From the NCBI RefSeq assembly GCF_000708205.1, contig NW_014575560.1:1183113-1247112 (forward strand): a DNA stretch of 64,000 bases. The letters are read 5' to 3'. Both the position numbers and the translations under genes were made by a program. Shown here one piece after another: positions 21,684-34,790 of the stretch. The number at the start of each line of letters is the position of its first letter. The first letter of the stretch is position 1. The stretch comes from Mixia osmundae IAM 14324 (lineage: Eukaryota > Basidiomycota > Mixiomycetes > Mixiales > Mixiaceae). The notes under the pieces are model-generated. The model was not told the DNA's origin and ran no database searches. It saw nothing but the letters and a program-made list of their open reading frames with translations.

Positions 21684-22675
21684 CTAAATCGCAAAATGCA
21701 GCTCTGTACATGACTTGATACTTTCTAGCCGCTGCTGGACGATGTCTCGAGCTCCATCTCTGCTGTGGGAGACTTGCAGTACTCGACTGATCCACGCATG
21801 AGCAATATACCACGCCGTGCATGACCGTACTCGCCCTGGACGCCTTGGCAGAGCTCCGGAGATCGGACGGCTTTGCCGCCGCAGTTCATTGAAATTGAGC
21901 TCTTTGCGATTTTGACCAGCGCTGCAAATCTTGATGGTCAGCCCAAGCTCTCGTGAGATGGATGACGTGCGATCGGCTCGCGTGGGATCCAACCAAGCTC
22001 TGCAGAAGTAGATGAGTGCGAGCGCTGGTAAGCAGCGGTCAGCCTGCCTGATCATAATTGTGGCCAGACAGCATTCTCTGTACAAAGGTGATGCAGGGCG
22101 CTCCTCGTAGTCTGCCTGGAAATCGTAGACGGTTCCTTTGACCGGGAGACGCGTGATCGCCACCTGCGATGGCATGAACTCGCGCCAGGGATCTGTTACG
22201 GAATGGAATATGTACGGCCAAGTCAGGGATAGGGGTCTTTCCTTGACAAAATCAGCCACAATGCTTGAGGGGGATGTTGGGGCGTGACTGACGAGATCGA
22301 ACGACCAGTCATCCGAGCCGCGCTTGATGACCGTCATTGTCTGCTCGCGCTAGCACGATGCGTATGAACACGGAGGCCAGAGACTCGGATGAGATGATCC
22401 TACCCATGCGGATAGTACGCCAAAGGGAGCGCCATTGCGAGGAAAACATGTCGTCTGTGTCAATCACGTTAGCTCATGGAGCACTTCATGACGGGGACTC
22501 TGGCGACTCTGAGACGGAACACGGCCGAATAAGAAGTAGAACCGCGGGCAAGCAGGGTGAAGTCGAGGGCGTCGTCAAGCGATCGCTCCTGAGAAGCAGC
22601 AGAGTCGAGCGGTGTGGCGAGCACCAGACCAGAAAGGAGTGTGGAAGCTAGGCCGAGAAAGACGGCCAAGAGCAT
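21684..22675 (-). CDS. Unrecognised secreted protein (exon structure uncertain)
   Basis: A signal peptide is clear at the start (MLLAVFLGLASTLLSGLVLA, then TPLDS), so the product probably enters the secretory pathway. At least two introns are needed. One lies near 22455-22540 with an uncertain donor, and one at 22341-22403. They join the signal-peptide exon through a short exon (about 22404-22454) to an ORF starting near 22340. That ORF contains WPYIFHSVTDPWREFMPSQV and VKGTVYDFQADYEERP. I recognise no family. The 3' half may contain further introns, so the true stop could lie upstream of 21684. The gene is divergent from SEC23. Confidence 0.45.
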
Positions 22676-22826
22676 CTGTACAGGCAAGGTATAAGAAAGT
22701 CCACGTCAGTACTTCAGTGGCGCGCAGAAATCATCGTGGCCTTCGTCGCGTAACCAACAGACAGCGCGGGCAAGGCAGCGAGCCAGCAGCGTGCCAAAGA
22801 GGCAGACGAGCTCGCTTGCTGACAGC

Positions 22827-25507
<2,681 letters not shown>

Positions 25508-25684
25508 AGCTCTGCTGTATCAATGAATGTCATGACTCGTCTCATTCACTAGAGGTTCAAGCGCTCGCGCGCTCGTCGCGACATGCACGCGACCGATGCG
25601 TGATGCAAGGCGACAATTTCCTGCCGGCCTCTAGCCGTGGTTGAGTATTCGTGGACGAGGCTGTTCTTTCATTGAGGCTCCGCC

Positions 25685-27841
25685 ATGGCGGCTTCGAGTG
25701 CGCTGGCGACGGCGTCAATCGGCGTACCGGCCGACCAGCTATTCAAGCGACTCGAGCTCATCGGCAGAGGCGCCTATGGATCTGTCTACAGAGCGCAAGC
25801 GCCCTGCTCTACCGCACTGAACGATCTGACCCGGCCGCAAGCAGGACACATCTTCCAACATCGACAGTCATCGCCCTCAAGGTGATGAACCTCGACACGC
25901 CAGACGATGACATTAGCGAAGTCCAGAAAGAAGTGGCATTGCTGTCACAGCTCCGTGACGCCGACAGGAACAACATCACACTCTATCACGGCTGCTGGCT
26001 TCACCGGACAGAGCTCTGGATCGCCATGGATCTGGCCAGTGGGGGCAGCATACGCACACTGGTCCGTCACTTCTTCGGGCGCGAGCCAGGAGCGAGCTTA
26101 CCTTTTGGCGAGCAGATGAAGGCTGGCACGCTGCACGAGCGCTTCATCGTCATCATCGTGCGAGAGGTTCTCACTGCCCTCGCATACTTGCATAAGATGG
26201 CCATCATCCATCGCGACATCAAGGGCGCGTCACCCGCTTGTCGTACAGCACTGTGGCACGGCTGACTCGACTGAGCAGCCGCTAACATCCTGCTCACACA
26301 AACCGGACGCATATTGCTCTGCGATTTTGGCGTGGCGGCTCATCTTCAGCTGCACAGCAAACGCTCAACGTTCACAGGCACGCCCTACTGGATGGCACCC
26401 GAGGTTATCACTGAAGGCAAAATGTATGACACTCGCGCGGATATTTGGTCACTCGGCATCACTATCTACGAGATGGCGACGGGCAATCCTCCATTCGCAG
26501 ACATGGAAGCAATGCGAGCAATTCAGCTCATTCCAAAGACACCCCCCGCCACACTCAAAGGTGGGTCATGGTCCGCAGCCATGCGAGAATTCCTTGCGAG
26601 TGCCTTGATAGAAAGTCCTAGCGAGGTGCGTTGTGCAGCTTCCTAGGAGTTCATCAAGCTTGACATGCAGTGCAGCGGCCGACAGCCGATGATCTTGTCA
26701 AGCAAAAGTGGATTAAGAGCCAGGCCAAGACGCCGCTGAATGTCCTGCGGGAGCTCATCAACCGCTATGCTGCATGGACAGCTGCTGGCGGCGTAAGACA
26801 GAGTCTTGCTGGCGCCCAAGATACTCCGGAGCTCGAGGAATCCGACTTTGACGGTGGCATCGGTTCCTGGGATTTTGACGTACGTGATCTACGACTCTGC
26901 AAGCAAGACAGCTGCTGAATGGCCCATTACAGAGCGCTGTCGCTGACACAGAGGAGGACACGCTGGGCACCGACACAGGATGTAAGTCAGCCGTGCTCGA
27001 CTGAAACGCTTCGCAGCTGATTTGCATGGTAGACGCGAGCTCCGTTGCTGCGATCTCGCAGCCTCGATCGAATCCTTTGATGGGCCTCTTCGATAGCGAC
27101 GAAAACGGTGCGACGACGTCACAGGCTCGGCCGTTCGCACTGCCGCGCTTGCCAGGTCTCAGCTCGCTCGCACCGCACTCGCAGGCCGATAATGAAATAA
27201 GCGCTCGGAGTATTCATCAAGATGCTTCCACGCGCGCAAAAGAGACGCTCAGACATAAGCCGTCGGCTATTGAGACTTCGTCTGCTGTTCTCCACGACGA
27301 TCTTACATCGCCACTCACGATCCGGCCGTCGCCAAGACTAGAAGGCATGGCCATCATGCAGGCGGCATATGCTGAATCGAGATCGACTGATTCGCCGACA
27401 AGTGCCCACTCTCTCGACTCGCTGCACGGTCAGTATCGCGGCCGGGCGAACACGGCGCCGAGTCAAGCTGGCCATAGAGTCACTGGAAGCACTGAGCTTC
27501 GTTTCCCGCCTGTGCGAAATGCCAGCGCTTTGCCACCAGTACCTGAGAAAAGGGCTGTCGGAGAAAAACCGCTGTTGCTCGTTCAACAGCGTCAGAACAA
27601 GCTGAAGCTGGCGACCGAAGCCACGCGAGTCATGGCTGCACAATCGCCCACAATGTCTGTCGAGGAGGCATTCTCAGCGACATGGCCACACGGACCTGGC
27701 ATCAAGGTGCTCGACTACAACGCACTTGCGTCTGCTGGGGATCTACAGAATGAACTTGACGTGACTCTGTCTGCACTGGGTGCTTGGCTGAGCACAGTCG
27801 ACACAGGTCTTGGCATGCTCCTCGAGCAGCACGGCGCTTGA
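25685..27841 (+). CDS. GCK/Ste20-family protein kinase (Nak1/Kic1/Don3-like)
   Basis: A germinal-centre kinase likely to act in polarity and morphogenesis (MOR/RAM pathway), inferred from family. Seven exons (introns 25795-25844, 26062-26115, 26225-26278, 26626-26675, 26880-26932, 26982-27032) encode 614 residues. Visible kinase motifs are GRGAYGSVYRA (Gly loop), VIALKVMNLDTP (Lys), HRDIKAANILL, CDFGVAA and GTPYWMAPEV. The C-terminal half is disordered. Introns 1 and 3 begin with GC (GCAAGC, GCGCGT). Removing them gives VYRATHLPTSTVIALK and HRDIKAANIL, both canonical for this kinase group. Confidence 0.92.
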
Positions 27842-28494
27842 TGAACAACCGCAGTCGATATATCGATGATCCGAAGCATCGACCCTTGTGGCAGGTTGGC
27901 TTAAACTGCTGACTAACCCCAGGACTCCCCGAGCGTTGCGAGACAGCCGCGCCTCGAAGGATCGCAGGACTTACCTGCAGCTCACAGTCGCAGATTACGC
28001 CAAGGTCGAATGCAGGAGAGAGGCGCTCCTCCTTATACGGAAGGAAGGGCAAGACGTTCATAGCACTGCCATGCCAGTAGCATAGTGACCCTGCCGGGGC
28101 GCGAAAGGGCCTATCAGAATAAACGCCAAGGCTGTCGTCTATATGTAGACAACGAATGATCCGTTGCGTCAAATGCATCTGCGACAGCGGTCCTCGTGAT
28201 GTGGTACCGAAATTGCGTTTAAAAGACCAACGGACTAATCGACGCTTGATTAGTATTGCCGGATGGAGCAAAAAGAGTATGTGCTACTCGACGAGTCAAA
28301 AAGCAGCGTACCGGTATTGACCCGGCCCACCTCTCGATAGTAAGGACATTCATCGTTGCAATCGAGCGCATCACCATCCTGCTCACGCTGCACTAATTGT
28401 TCAGGTCTGGGCTGGCGCGGATGTAATATATATATCTCAAGTTCTCAAGACACTCAAAGCGTCAAACCCAAGCTGATCACGATGTCGGCGTCGC
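27842..28494. other. 653-bp gap between GCK kinase and JJJ1-like gene
   Basis: No ORF here has coding character or recognisable domains. A 190-codon antisense frame across 27702-28271 starts inside the kinase gene and shows nothing conserved. There is a perfect 7-bp hairpin (ACTAATC at 28234-28240, GATTAGT at 28248-28254, 7-nt loop) followed by A/T-rich tracts. I looked for tRNA A and B boxes, 5S rRNA and U6 signatures and found none convincing. This is the longest stretch in the window without a recognised gene. Confidence 0.5.
28424..28435 (+). promoter_or_regulatory. TATA-like element upstream of JJJ1-like gene
   Basis: An alternating T/A run lies 46-58 bp before the first ATG (28482), in otherwise GC-rich DNA. 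It is a plausible core-promoter element but has no functional support. Confidence 0.35.
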
Positions 28495-28514
28495 ATGGGC
28501 CAATTGCCGAGTAG
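28482..28514 (+). promoter_or_regulatory. Overlapping upstream ORF of JJJ1-like gene
   Basis: A ten-codon ORF ([10 protein letters not shown]) starts 13 nt before the J-protein ATG in another frame and ends inside the J-protein coding sequence. Its ATG has A at -3, the main ATG (28495) has C. Ribosomes would need leaky scanning to translate the J-protein, suggesting translational control if both codons are in the transcript. Confidence 0.4.
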
Positions 28515-30167
28515 CTCGCATCAGGCGGCGAGTAATGGGCCAGCCGATCTCTATGCTACACTCGGCATCGATCGAACAGCCTCTGAGGCCGAGATCAAGA
28601 AGGCTTATCGAAAGCTCGCCTTGACGGAGCATCCTGACAAAAACCGCACAGAGGGTGCCAGCGAGCGATTTGTAGTGATACAGCAAGCATACGAAGTCTT
28701 GTCAGACGCGCAAGAGAGGGCATACTATGATCAAAACTACAGCGACTTTGTCGAGGGTGTCGGTCAAGGGGAGAACACTCATGACTTGGACCTGGCAGAT
28801 CAAACGACAAGGGCTCCCAACATTTCGAAGCGTCAGCTCATGCGCTTCTTCACGGCCGATGCCTACAAAGGCTTCGAAGATTCAGACGCTGGCTTCTTTG
28901 CAACTTATCGCACTCTCTTTGAACTTATCGCCAAAGACGAAACACTCGCGAGGCCGTATCCTGGCGAGGCCGCGTTGGCCGATGCTCCTTCCTACCCGAG
29001 TTTCGCATACTCAGCTACACCGTACGAGCCGTCTTTGCGCAACTTCTACGCCACCTGGCTCAATTTCACAAGCCGCAAAAGCTTTGCAGGCGTCGACATG
29101 TACCACGCTCAAGATGCGCCTGATCGACGTTACAAACGCGCCATGGAAAAGGCTAATGCCAGGGCGCGGGATGTCGCTCGTAAGGACTATAGTCAGACAG
29201 TGAGGTCGCTGGCAGCCTTTGTCAGAAAACGAGATCCCCGTTTCCTGGCTTCTGATGCAGCCGACCCTATGAAAGCTCGAGCGGAAGAAGCACAGAAGTC
29301 GCGCGAAAGCATCCGAGCCGCAGCAATCCTACGCGCTGCAGAGGCTGAGAAAGCTGCGGCAGAGTATCGAGCTCAGCATTGGCAAGAAGATCTAAAGGAT
29401 CCCGAGCAGCTCATCAACGGCGAGTACGTCGGTGACCAGCCTGCTGACGAGTCTTCCGAAGCAGACGAGGCTTACTGGTGCGCGGCATGCGACAAGACCT
29501 TCAAGACGGAGGCTACTTGGTCCAATCATGAACGATCAAAGAAGCACAAGCAAGCAGTCATGCGTCTCAAGCGAGAAATGAGCCTCGAAGACAACGCACT
29601 GGACCTTAGCTCGCACTCTTCTGCGCAAGCTAGCGAGTCGGTGACGCCAGCCAAGCGTACAGATGCTTCAAGTTTAGATATGCAAGGCAAATCACTTGCA
29701 GACAGCCTAGCAGATCTCAACTTACGAGCATCAGACGAAACTGATGCGGATCCTGAGGGGTACGCCGCCATTTCGGCTACTGACGAGCCATGCAAATTCG
29801 ACACATTGATCGAAGAAAGGACGCACTGTACAGACCAGCCCGCTGAGCATGCCGCAGTGTTGCCGCAAGGACATTTGCCTGCAAGTGCTGCAGATGTGCA
29901 GCATTCATTGGCAGTCGAATTGCCGACGAAGCGGGAAAAGAGACGAGCAAAGGAGGCAGCCAAAAAGACCAACGCGGCAGATTCTGTACGTCCATCTGCC
30001 TTTGCCGTGCATGTGAAGCTAAGTTGTCGCAGTCCGCGGTCTGTAATGTCTGCCAGGAAGCCTTTCCCTCACGAAGCAAGCTCTTTTCGCACATCAATGA
30101 CACCGGCCATGCTGCTGCCGAGACCAAGGCAAGCACCAAAGCATCAAAAGCAGGACGGAGACGGTGA
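28495..30167 (+). CDS. JJJ1: Jjj1/DNAJC21-type J-protein with C2H2 zinc fingers
   Basis: A cytosolic Hsp70 co-chaperone that works with Ssa on late 60S ribosome maturation (release of Arx1). Two exons (intron 29986-30032) encode 541 residues. The J-domain is at residues 18-85 ([25 protein letters not shown]). A conserved middle follows ([32 protein letters not shown]), then a U1-like C2H2 finger ([20 protein letters not shown]). A second C2H2 finger ([18 protein letters not shown]) lies in exon 2, and the protein ends in basic residues. This order is characteristic of Jjj1. It converges on the hydroxyacyl-CoA dehydrogenase with 28 bp between stops. Confidence 0.93.
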
Positions 30168-30195
30168 TCGACTGTCTATGCATTGGAAGCGCGAT

Positions 30196-31417
30196 CTAAT
30201 CGTACTTGCGGAACCCTTCGCCTGTTTTGCGACCAAGTTTGTTCTCCTTGACGAGCTGCTCGAGAAGGGGACTTTCCTTGACCGCCTCTGCGCTGATCTC
30301 GCCCGTCTCAACGCGCGAGTCTCGCCAGCCTCGTGATCTACAGGCCCAGTCAGCATCCGAGGGAGCGTGACAGGTGTGACGCACATGTGCGACAGTGTGT
30401 CTAGACCGACAAACTGCTCGTTTGTTCGTCAATGGTCAATGCATGCAGAGCGGTCGATAGCTCACGTCTGAGAGTTCGAAGGGGCCCATCGGATAGCCTG
30501 CGCCAAGCTTCATAGCGACATCAACGTCCTCTGCCGAGGCCTCGCCTCGCTCGACCATGCGGACCGCCTCGAGCATATAAGGCACGAGCAATCGATTCAC
30601 AATAAAGCTAGCGTGGCTCAGCCCGGTAAGGCAATCTCAGCCAGGACGACGTACCCTGGCGTATCTTTGCAGGAGACGGCAGTCTTCTTCATGCGCTTAC
30701 TGAGATCAGCGAGAGCTCGATATGTCTCCTCGCTGGTCTTCTCCGTCTTGATGATCTCGACGAGCTTCATCTGCAAGCAAGGGACGTGAGCCAGCAGGCG
30801 GCTGAGCGGGATCAGGCTTACCTGAGGCGGCGGGTTGAACCAATGCCAGCCTATCCACTGTCGGCTTGGCTCGGTCGATTGTGCAATGTCAGTGATGCTC
30901 AGACTGGACGTGTTGCTTGCAAAGATGGCATCCTTTGGCGCCGACTTGTCAAGCTTGCTGAACAGCTCTTGCTTGACCTTGATGTTCTCTACGATGGCTT
31001 CGAGAACGAGATCGGACGACTTGACTGCTTCGTCTGGGCTTGTGCTCGTGCTGATGTTCTCAAAGACTTTGTCGATCAACGACTTTTGGGCTGCCTCGTC
31101 TTCAGGGTGCGCTTTCCTTGCTATCCTCGTGAGTGATTTTGTGATGATCTTCTTGCCGTTCTCGAGCGCCTTGTCCGAGACATCCGTCATGACGACCTAC
31201 AATGGCTCAGCGGGAGCTCTGTGCCGGGCTGGGGACTCACCTTGATGCCGTTTTGAGCTGCGACCTGGACGATACCGGCGCCCATGAGACCGGCTCCAAA
31301 GACTGTCATGTGATTGATGTCTTTCTGCAGTGCTGCCGAAGTGGCGAAGCTTCTGCGCACAGCGCATCCTTGCAAGCTTCTCAAAACGCTCGGCCGCAAC
31401 ATTCTTGGTGATAACAT
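30196..31417 (-). CDS. Mitochondrial 3-hydroxyacyl-CoA dehydrogenase
   Basis: An NAD-dependent beta-oxidation enzyme, or 3-hydroxybutyryl-CoA dehydrogenase in the fungal form. Six exons (31417-31241, 31196-30822, 30770-30655, 30607-30466, 30413-30385, 30337-30196) encode 326 residues. The N-terminus is an Arg/Ser-rich presequence. NAD binding is shown by [13 protein letters not shown]. Catalytic motifs are [22 protein letters not shown] (catalytic His) and [11 protein letters not shown]. The C-terminal domain has [16 protein letters not shown] and ends [12 protein letters not shown]. Exon 5 is only 29 nt. An alternative upstream ATG at 31489 would add 24 residues. It shares a divergent promoter with the Polo kinase. 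Confidence 0.92.
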
Positions 31418-31583
31418 GCTCGCCGCCGCTGGAGAGATTGGTGGTAGTCGCGCCCCGTACAGCTGCGGGGACCAGCAGCCTGCCTGCATATCACGTGACC
31501 GAGATGTTGACTGACGTGCACGCGCTCAACCTCACGCTGCCCTGTGAGCTAGCGCAACAGTCTGTCAGCGAGAGTGTTTCATC

Positions 31584-34500
31584 ATGGCTATCGACGAGAA
31601 TGTCGACCCTCGTGCTCGCGCTATCGCCATGGCAGGCGGTCGTCGGGCCGTGTCGAGTGGCTTCATGACCAGCGAAAGGACTCCAGCCGGAGGCACACAC
31701 AGCACGTGGAGAGAGCCTCGTACGCACGGACAAGTCAAGCCCAAGCCGGCCCCGCTACTACAGGGAGGATACACCGCGGGCTTGTTTCCTTTGACGACAT
31801 CGTCCTTGCTCGTCGGCGACCGGCAGCCGACGAACGGCAAAGAGCAGCTACACCCATCTCGGCCGGGCTTGGCGCAGTCAAGGTCAAGTTCGAAGGTCAG
31901 CACGAAAGAAGCCAGGATAGAAGATGCCCTCTCAGACATGAACATCGGCAATGTAAAGCAGACCGACAGAGGTGAGCCCCTCACAATCTAGATTGTCATC
32001 ATAACAGAGCTCACAAACGACCACAGACGAAAGAGCCTTAGGTAAGGGACGACCCCCCTCGATGCAGCCACTTGGCCCAATAGACAATGTCGTCGGCCAT
32101 TCACCCGTCCGACGCCTGGTCAGCAAAGGGCAGACTGCATCTGGCGCTCGCGCGCAAGCCGAAGTGACACCTCCTCAGCGCAAGAGGAGCGCACGCGCTT
32201 CGCCTCAGCAGACACCCCAGGCTGCAATACATCATCAGCCGGTCAACAAACCCGTCTCGAAGCTCACAGAGGCGCATGGATCCCCGCCTCGCATCATTAA
32301 GCGCAAAGACGGCGCGATCCTCAAGCGTGGTCGAATGCTTGGAGAGGGCGGCTTTGCTCGTGTCTACGAAGCCTTTCCTACTCTCGCCTCCTCACCCGTT
32401 GTCAATCATACGCCGGGATCAGTTGATCGAATCAGGATCGATAAACAAGGCGAAGTCAAGGCGGTCAAGGTCGTTTGCAAGCAGCAACTCAAATCCGCAA
32501 AGAACAAAGCAAAGGTGACGTCTTGTTGATTCCCTCACTTTATGGGCTAACATCTTGGCAGCTCTTTACTGAGATCAAGCTGCATCAATCGATGGCGCAC
32601 CCCAACATCGTCCGCTTTGACGACTGCTACGAGGACTCGTCTTCGGTATACATGGAGCTCGAATACTGCTCTTTAGGCAGCATGAACGAGTTGCTCAAGC
32701 GACGTAAGCGATATCAGGAGCCCGAAGCACGGTACTATCTCGTACAGCTCATCGGCGCTTGCGATTATATGCATTCTCGCTCGGTCATACATCGTGATCT
32801 TAAGCTCGGCAACATCTTTCTCGACGGCAACATGGATCTTCGTGTCGGCGACTTTGGTCTCGCCGCCCTGGTCCGCTTTCCTGGTGAGCGTAAGACGTAC
32901 GTCACCTCGTTTGCGAGTACCGTGAGTAACAACTCATCAATCTGCGCAGGACGATGTGTGGCACGCCAAATTACATTGCGCCAGAAGTCCTCTACAATTC
33001 AGGGAGCGGACACAGCTTCGAGGTGGATGTCTGGTCGATCGGGGTCATACTCTATACGCTCATCATCGGTCGTCCACCCTTCCAGACCAAAGAGGTAAAG
33101 GCAATCTACGATAATATCCTCAAGACGCGTTACGGCTATCCGGAAAACGTTGCCATCAGCGACGAAGCAGTCGATCTCATCAGCAGCATACTTACATCAG
33201 CAGACCAGCGTCCTACTCTCGCGGACATCCTGGCACATCCTTTCTTTACATCCGGTCCTTTTCCACCCAGGATACCCACGGGAGCCTACCATGGCCTCGT
33301 CGACTACAGTGGCATCACGCCAAGAGAATCAGCAGATAATTTTGAAGCTCTGAAGCGGATTTGCTCAGCTCATACTTCGATACCCAGCCAGAGGACGCAT
33401 TCTCGCAGCCCTGTGTCGGAGGGGAGGACGCCGCCAAAGGAGCCGAGGATCGTTCCCGCGCCGGCTGTCGAGCAGCAGGCCCAAGCGATGGAGCGCGAAG
33501 TCCAAAAGGCCCTCGCGCCAGACAGTCCCGTGTCTGACCTCATCAAATCTGCAAGAAAACCCCTTATGGTATCCTCGCAAGCCGCAGAATTCGGCAGCAG
33601 CCGCGGTCAGCGCAACAGCAGACGCACTTCTGCTTCGCCTGGACAGTCAGCAGCAGCATCGCCTACAGGCGGCAAAGGCGCTGCAGCGCATGCAGATGAG
33701 CCCGAGCGGGCTCAACGCGGTCTGTTGCGGCGCGCAGTCACCCAACCGAGCCCGTCAAAGCCGTCCGAAGTCTCGCCAGGCCAGCCGACTCTAGCCGGGT
33801 CACTTCGGACAGTGCCAACCTCTCTAGCCGGCTCGGTACACTCCGAGGCACCTTTGCCCGCGAAGGAGAAGAAGCCCGCCCCGACCGAAGCTCAGAAGGA
33901 AGCTGCTGATCTCGACAGTCACGGTCCTACGCGTATTGAGCAAGCTGGATCAGGCCTGTATGCAGCATATGCCTCCGCTCTCGGCGATGCACTGGCGTGT
34001 GACAGCCCGGAAGCCATCGAAGCTTTGCCAATGCTAGGTGCGTCAGCTGAAAGGAGGTAACGGCGCCCGGCTGACGTGGCATTGCAGGAGCAGCAGCACA
34101 GCAGCCGCGCGTCTTCATCACGTCCTGGATCGACTATCGACACAAATACGGCCTCGCATATCAGCTCTGCGATGGCACGAACGCTGTCCAGTTCAACGAC
34201 AACTCGAGCATCGTGTTGTCACCTGATCGCAGCCGCTTCGACTATCTTTTCCATCGTAAGGGATCAAATTATGTCAGATGCAACTACGACAAGGGATCGC
34301 CACCAGCAGACCTCGCGCGCAGGGTCAGTCTGCTGGATTATTTCCAAAACTACATGAACAAGGTGCTGGAGCGACACGAAGAATACGCATTCAAAGATGG
34401 ACGACAGAAGGACATGCACTTTCTCGTCAAGTACTTCAGGCTAGAGCAAGCTGGCGTCTTTCGCCTCAGCAACGGTCTTGTGCAATTCAACTTTGCAGAT

Positions 34501-34752
34501 CATGTCAAGATCTTGCTGTCTTCTGATGCGCAGATTGTGCATGTCATCGGCAAGGATTACCAGCTGTCCTCCCATACGCTGCGAAGCATCATGACGACTG
34601 CACACTCGTTCGGTCTGCTCGCGTCTATCGCTTCGGCTTCTGGCAGCATGCAAGAAGGTCGACAAGAGTGCAGTGACTTGCTGCAGAGACTGCAGACATG
34701 CTGCGAGATGCTGACGCTGATCAGTCAGCGCAAGACCGCCCCGAGAGCTTGA
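31584..34752 (+). CDS. Polo-like kinase (Cdc5/Plo1)
   Basis: The mitotic kinase that controls mitotic entry, cohesin cleavage and cytokinesis. Five exons (introns 31972-32026, 32515-32561, 32897-32949, 34038-34087) encode 987 residues. The N-terminal 230 residues are disordered. The kinase domain spans about 232-505: MLGEGGFARVYEA, HRDLKLGNIFLD, GDFGLAA, and the activation loop KTTMCGTPNYIAPEVL with the phospho-Thr position. A long Ser/Pro linker follows. Two polo boxes occupy the last 220 residues (VFITSWIDYRHKYGLAYQL and HFLVKYFRLEQAGVFRLSNG). The linker is longer than in yeast Cdc5. The start is the first in-frame ATG. Confidence 0.95.
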
Positions 34753-34790
34753 TTCTTGTAAAACCACTGTAGCATATCATGCAACAGGAG

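Noticed and set aside
27702-28271. 189-codon antisense ORF overlapping the GCK gene end
   Set aside because: No ATG-driven conserved protein, overlaps a secure gene, composition typical of chance.
27842-28494. Possible tRNA or other Pol III gene
   Set aside because: Short A-box-like and T-run signals exist but no B box, cloverleaf or acceptor stem could be built.
31418-31489. Upstream ATG of hydroxyacyl-CoA dehydrogenase at 31489
   Set aside because: It adds 24 residues that look less like a presequence than the start at 31417; both remain possible but the shorter is preferred.
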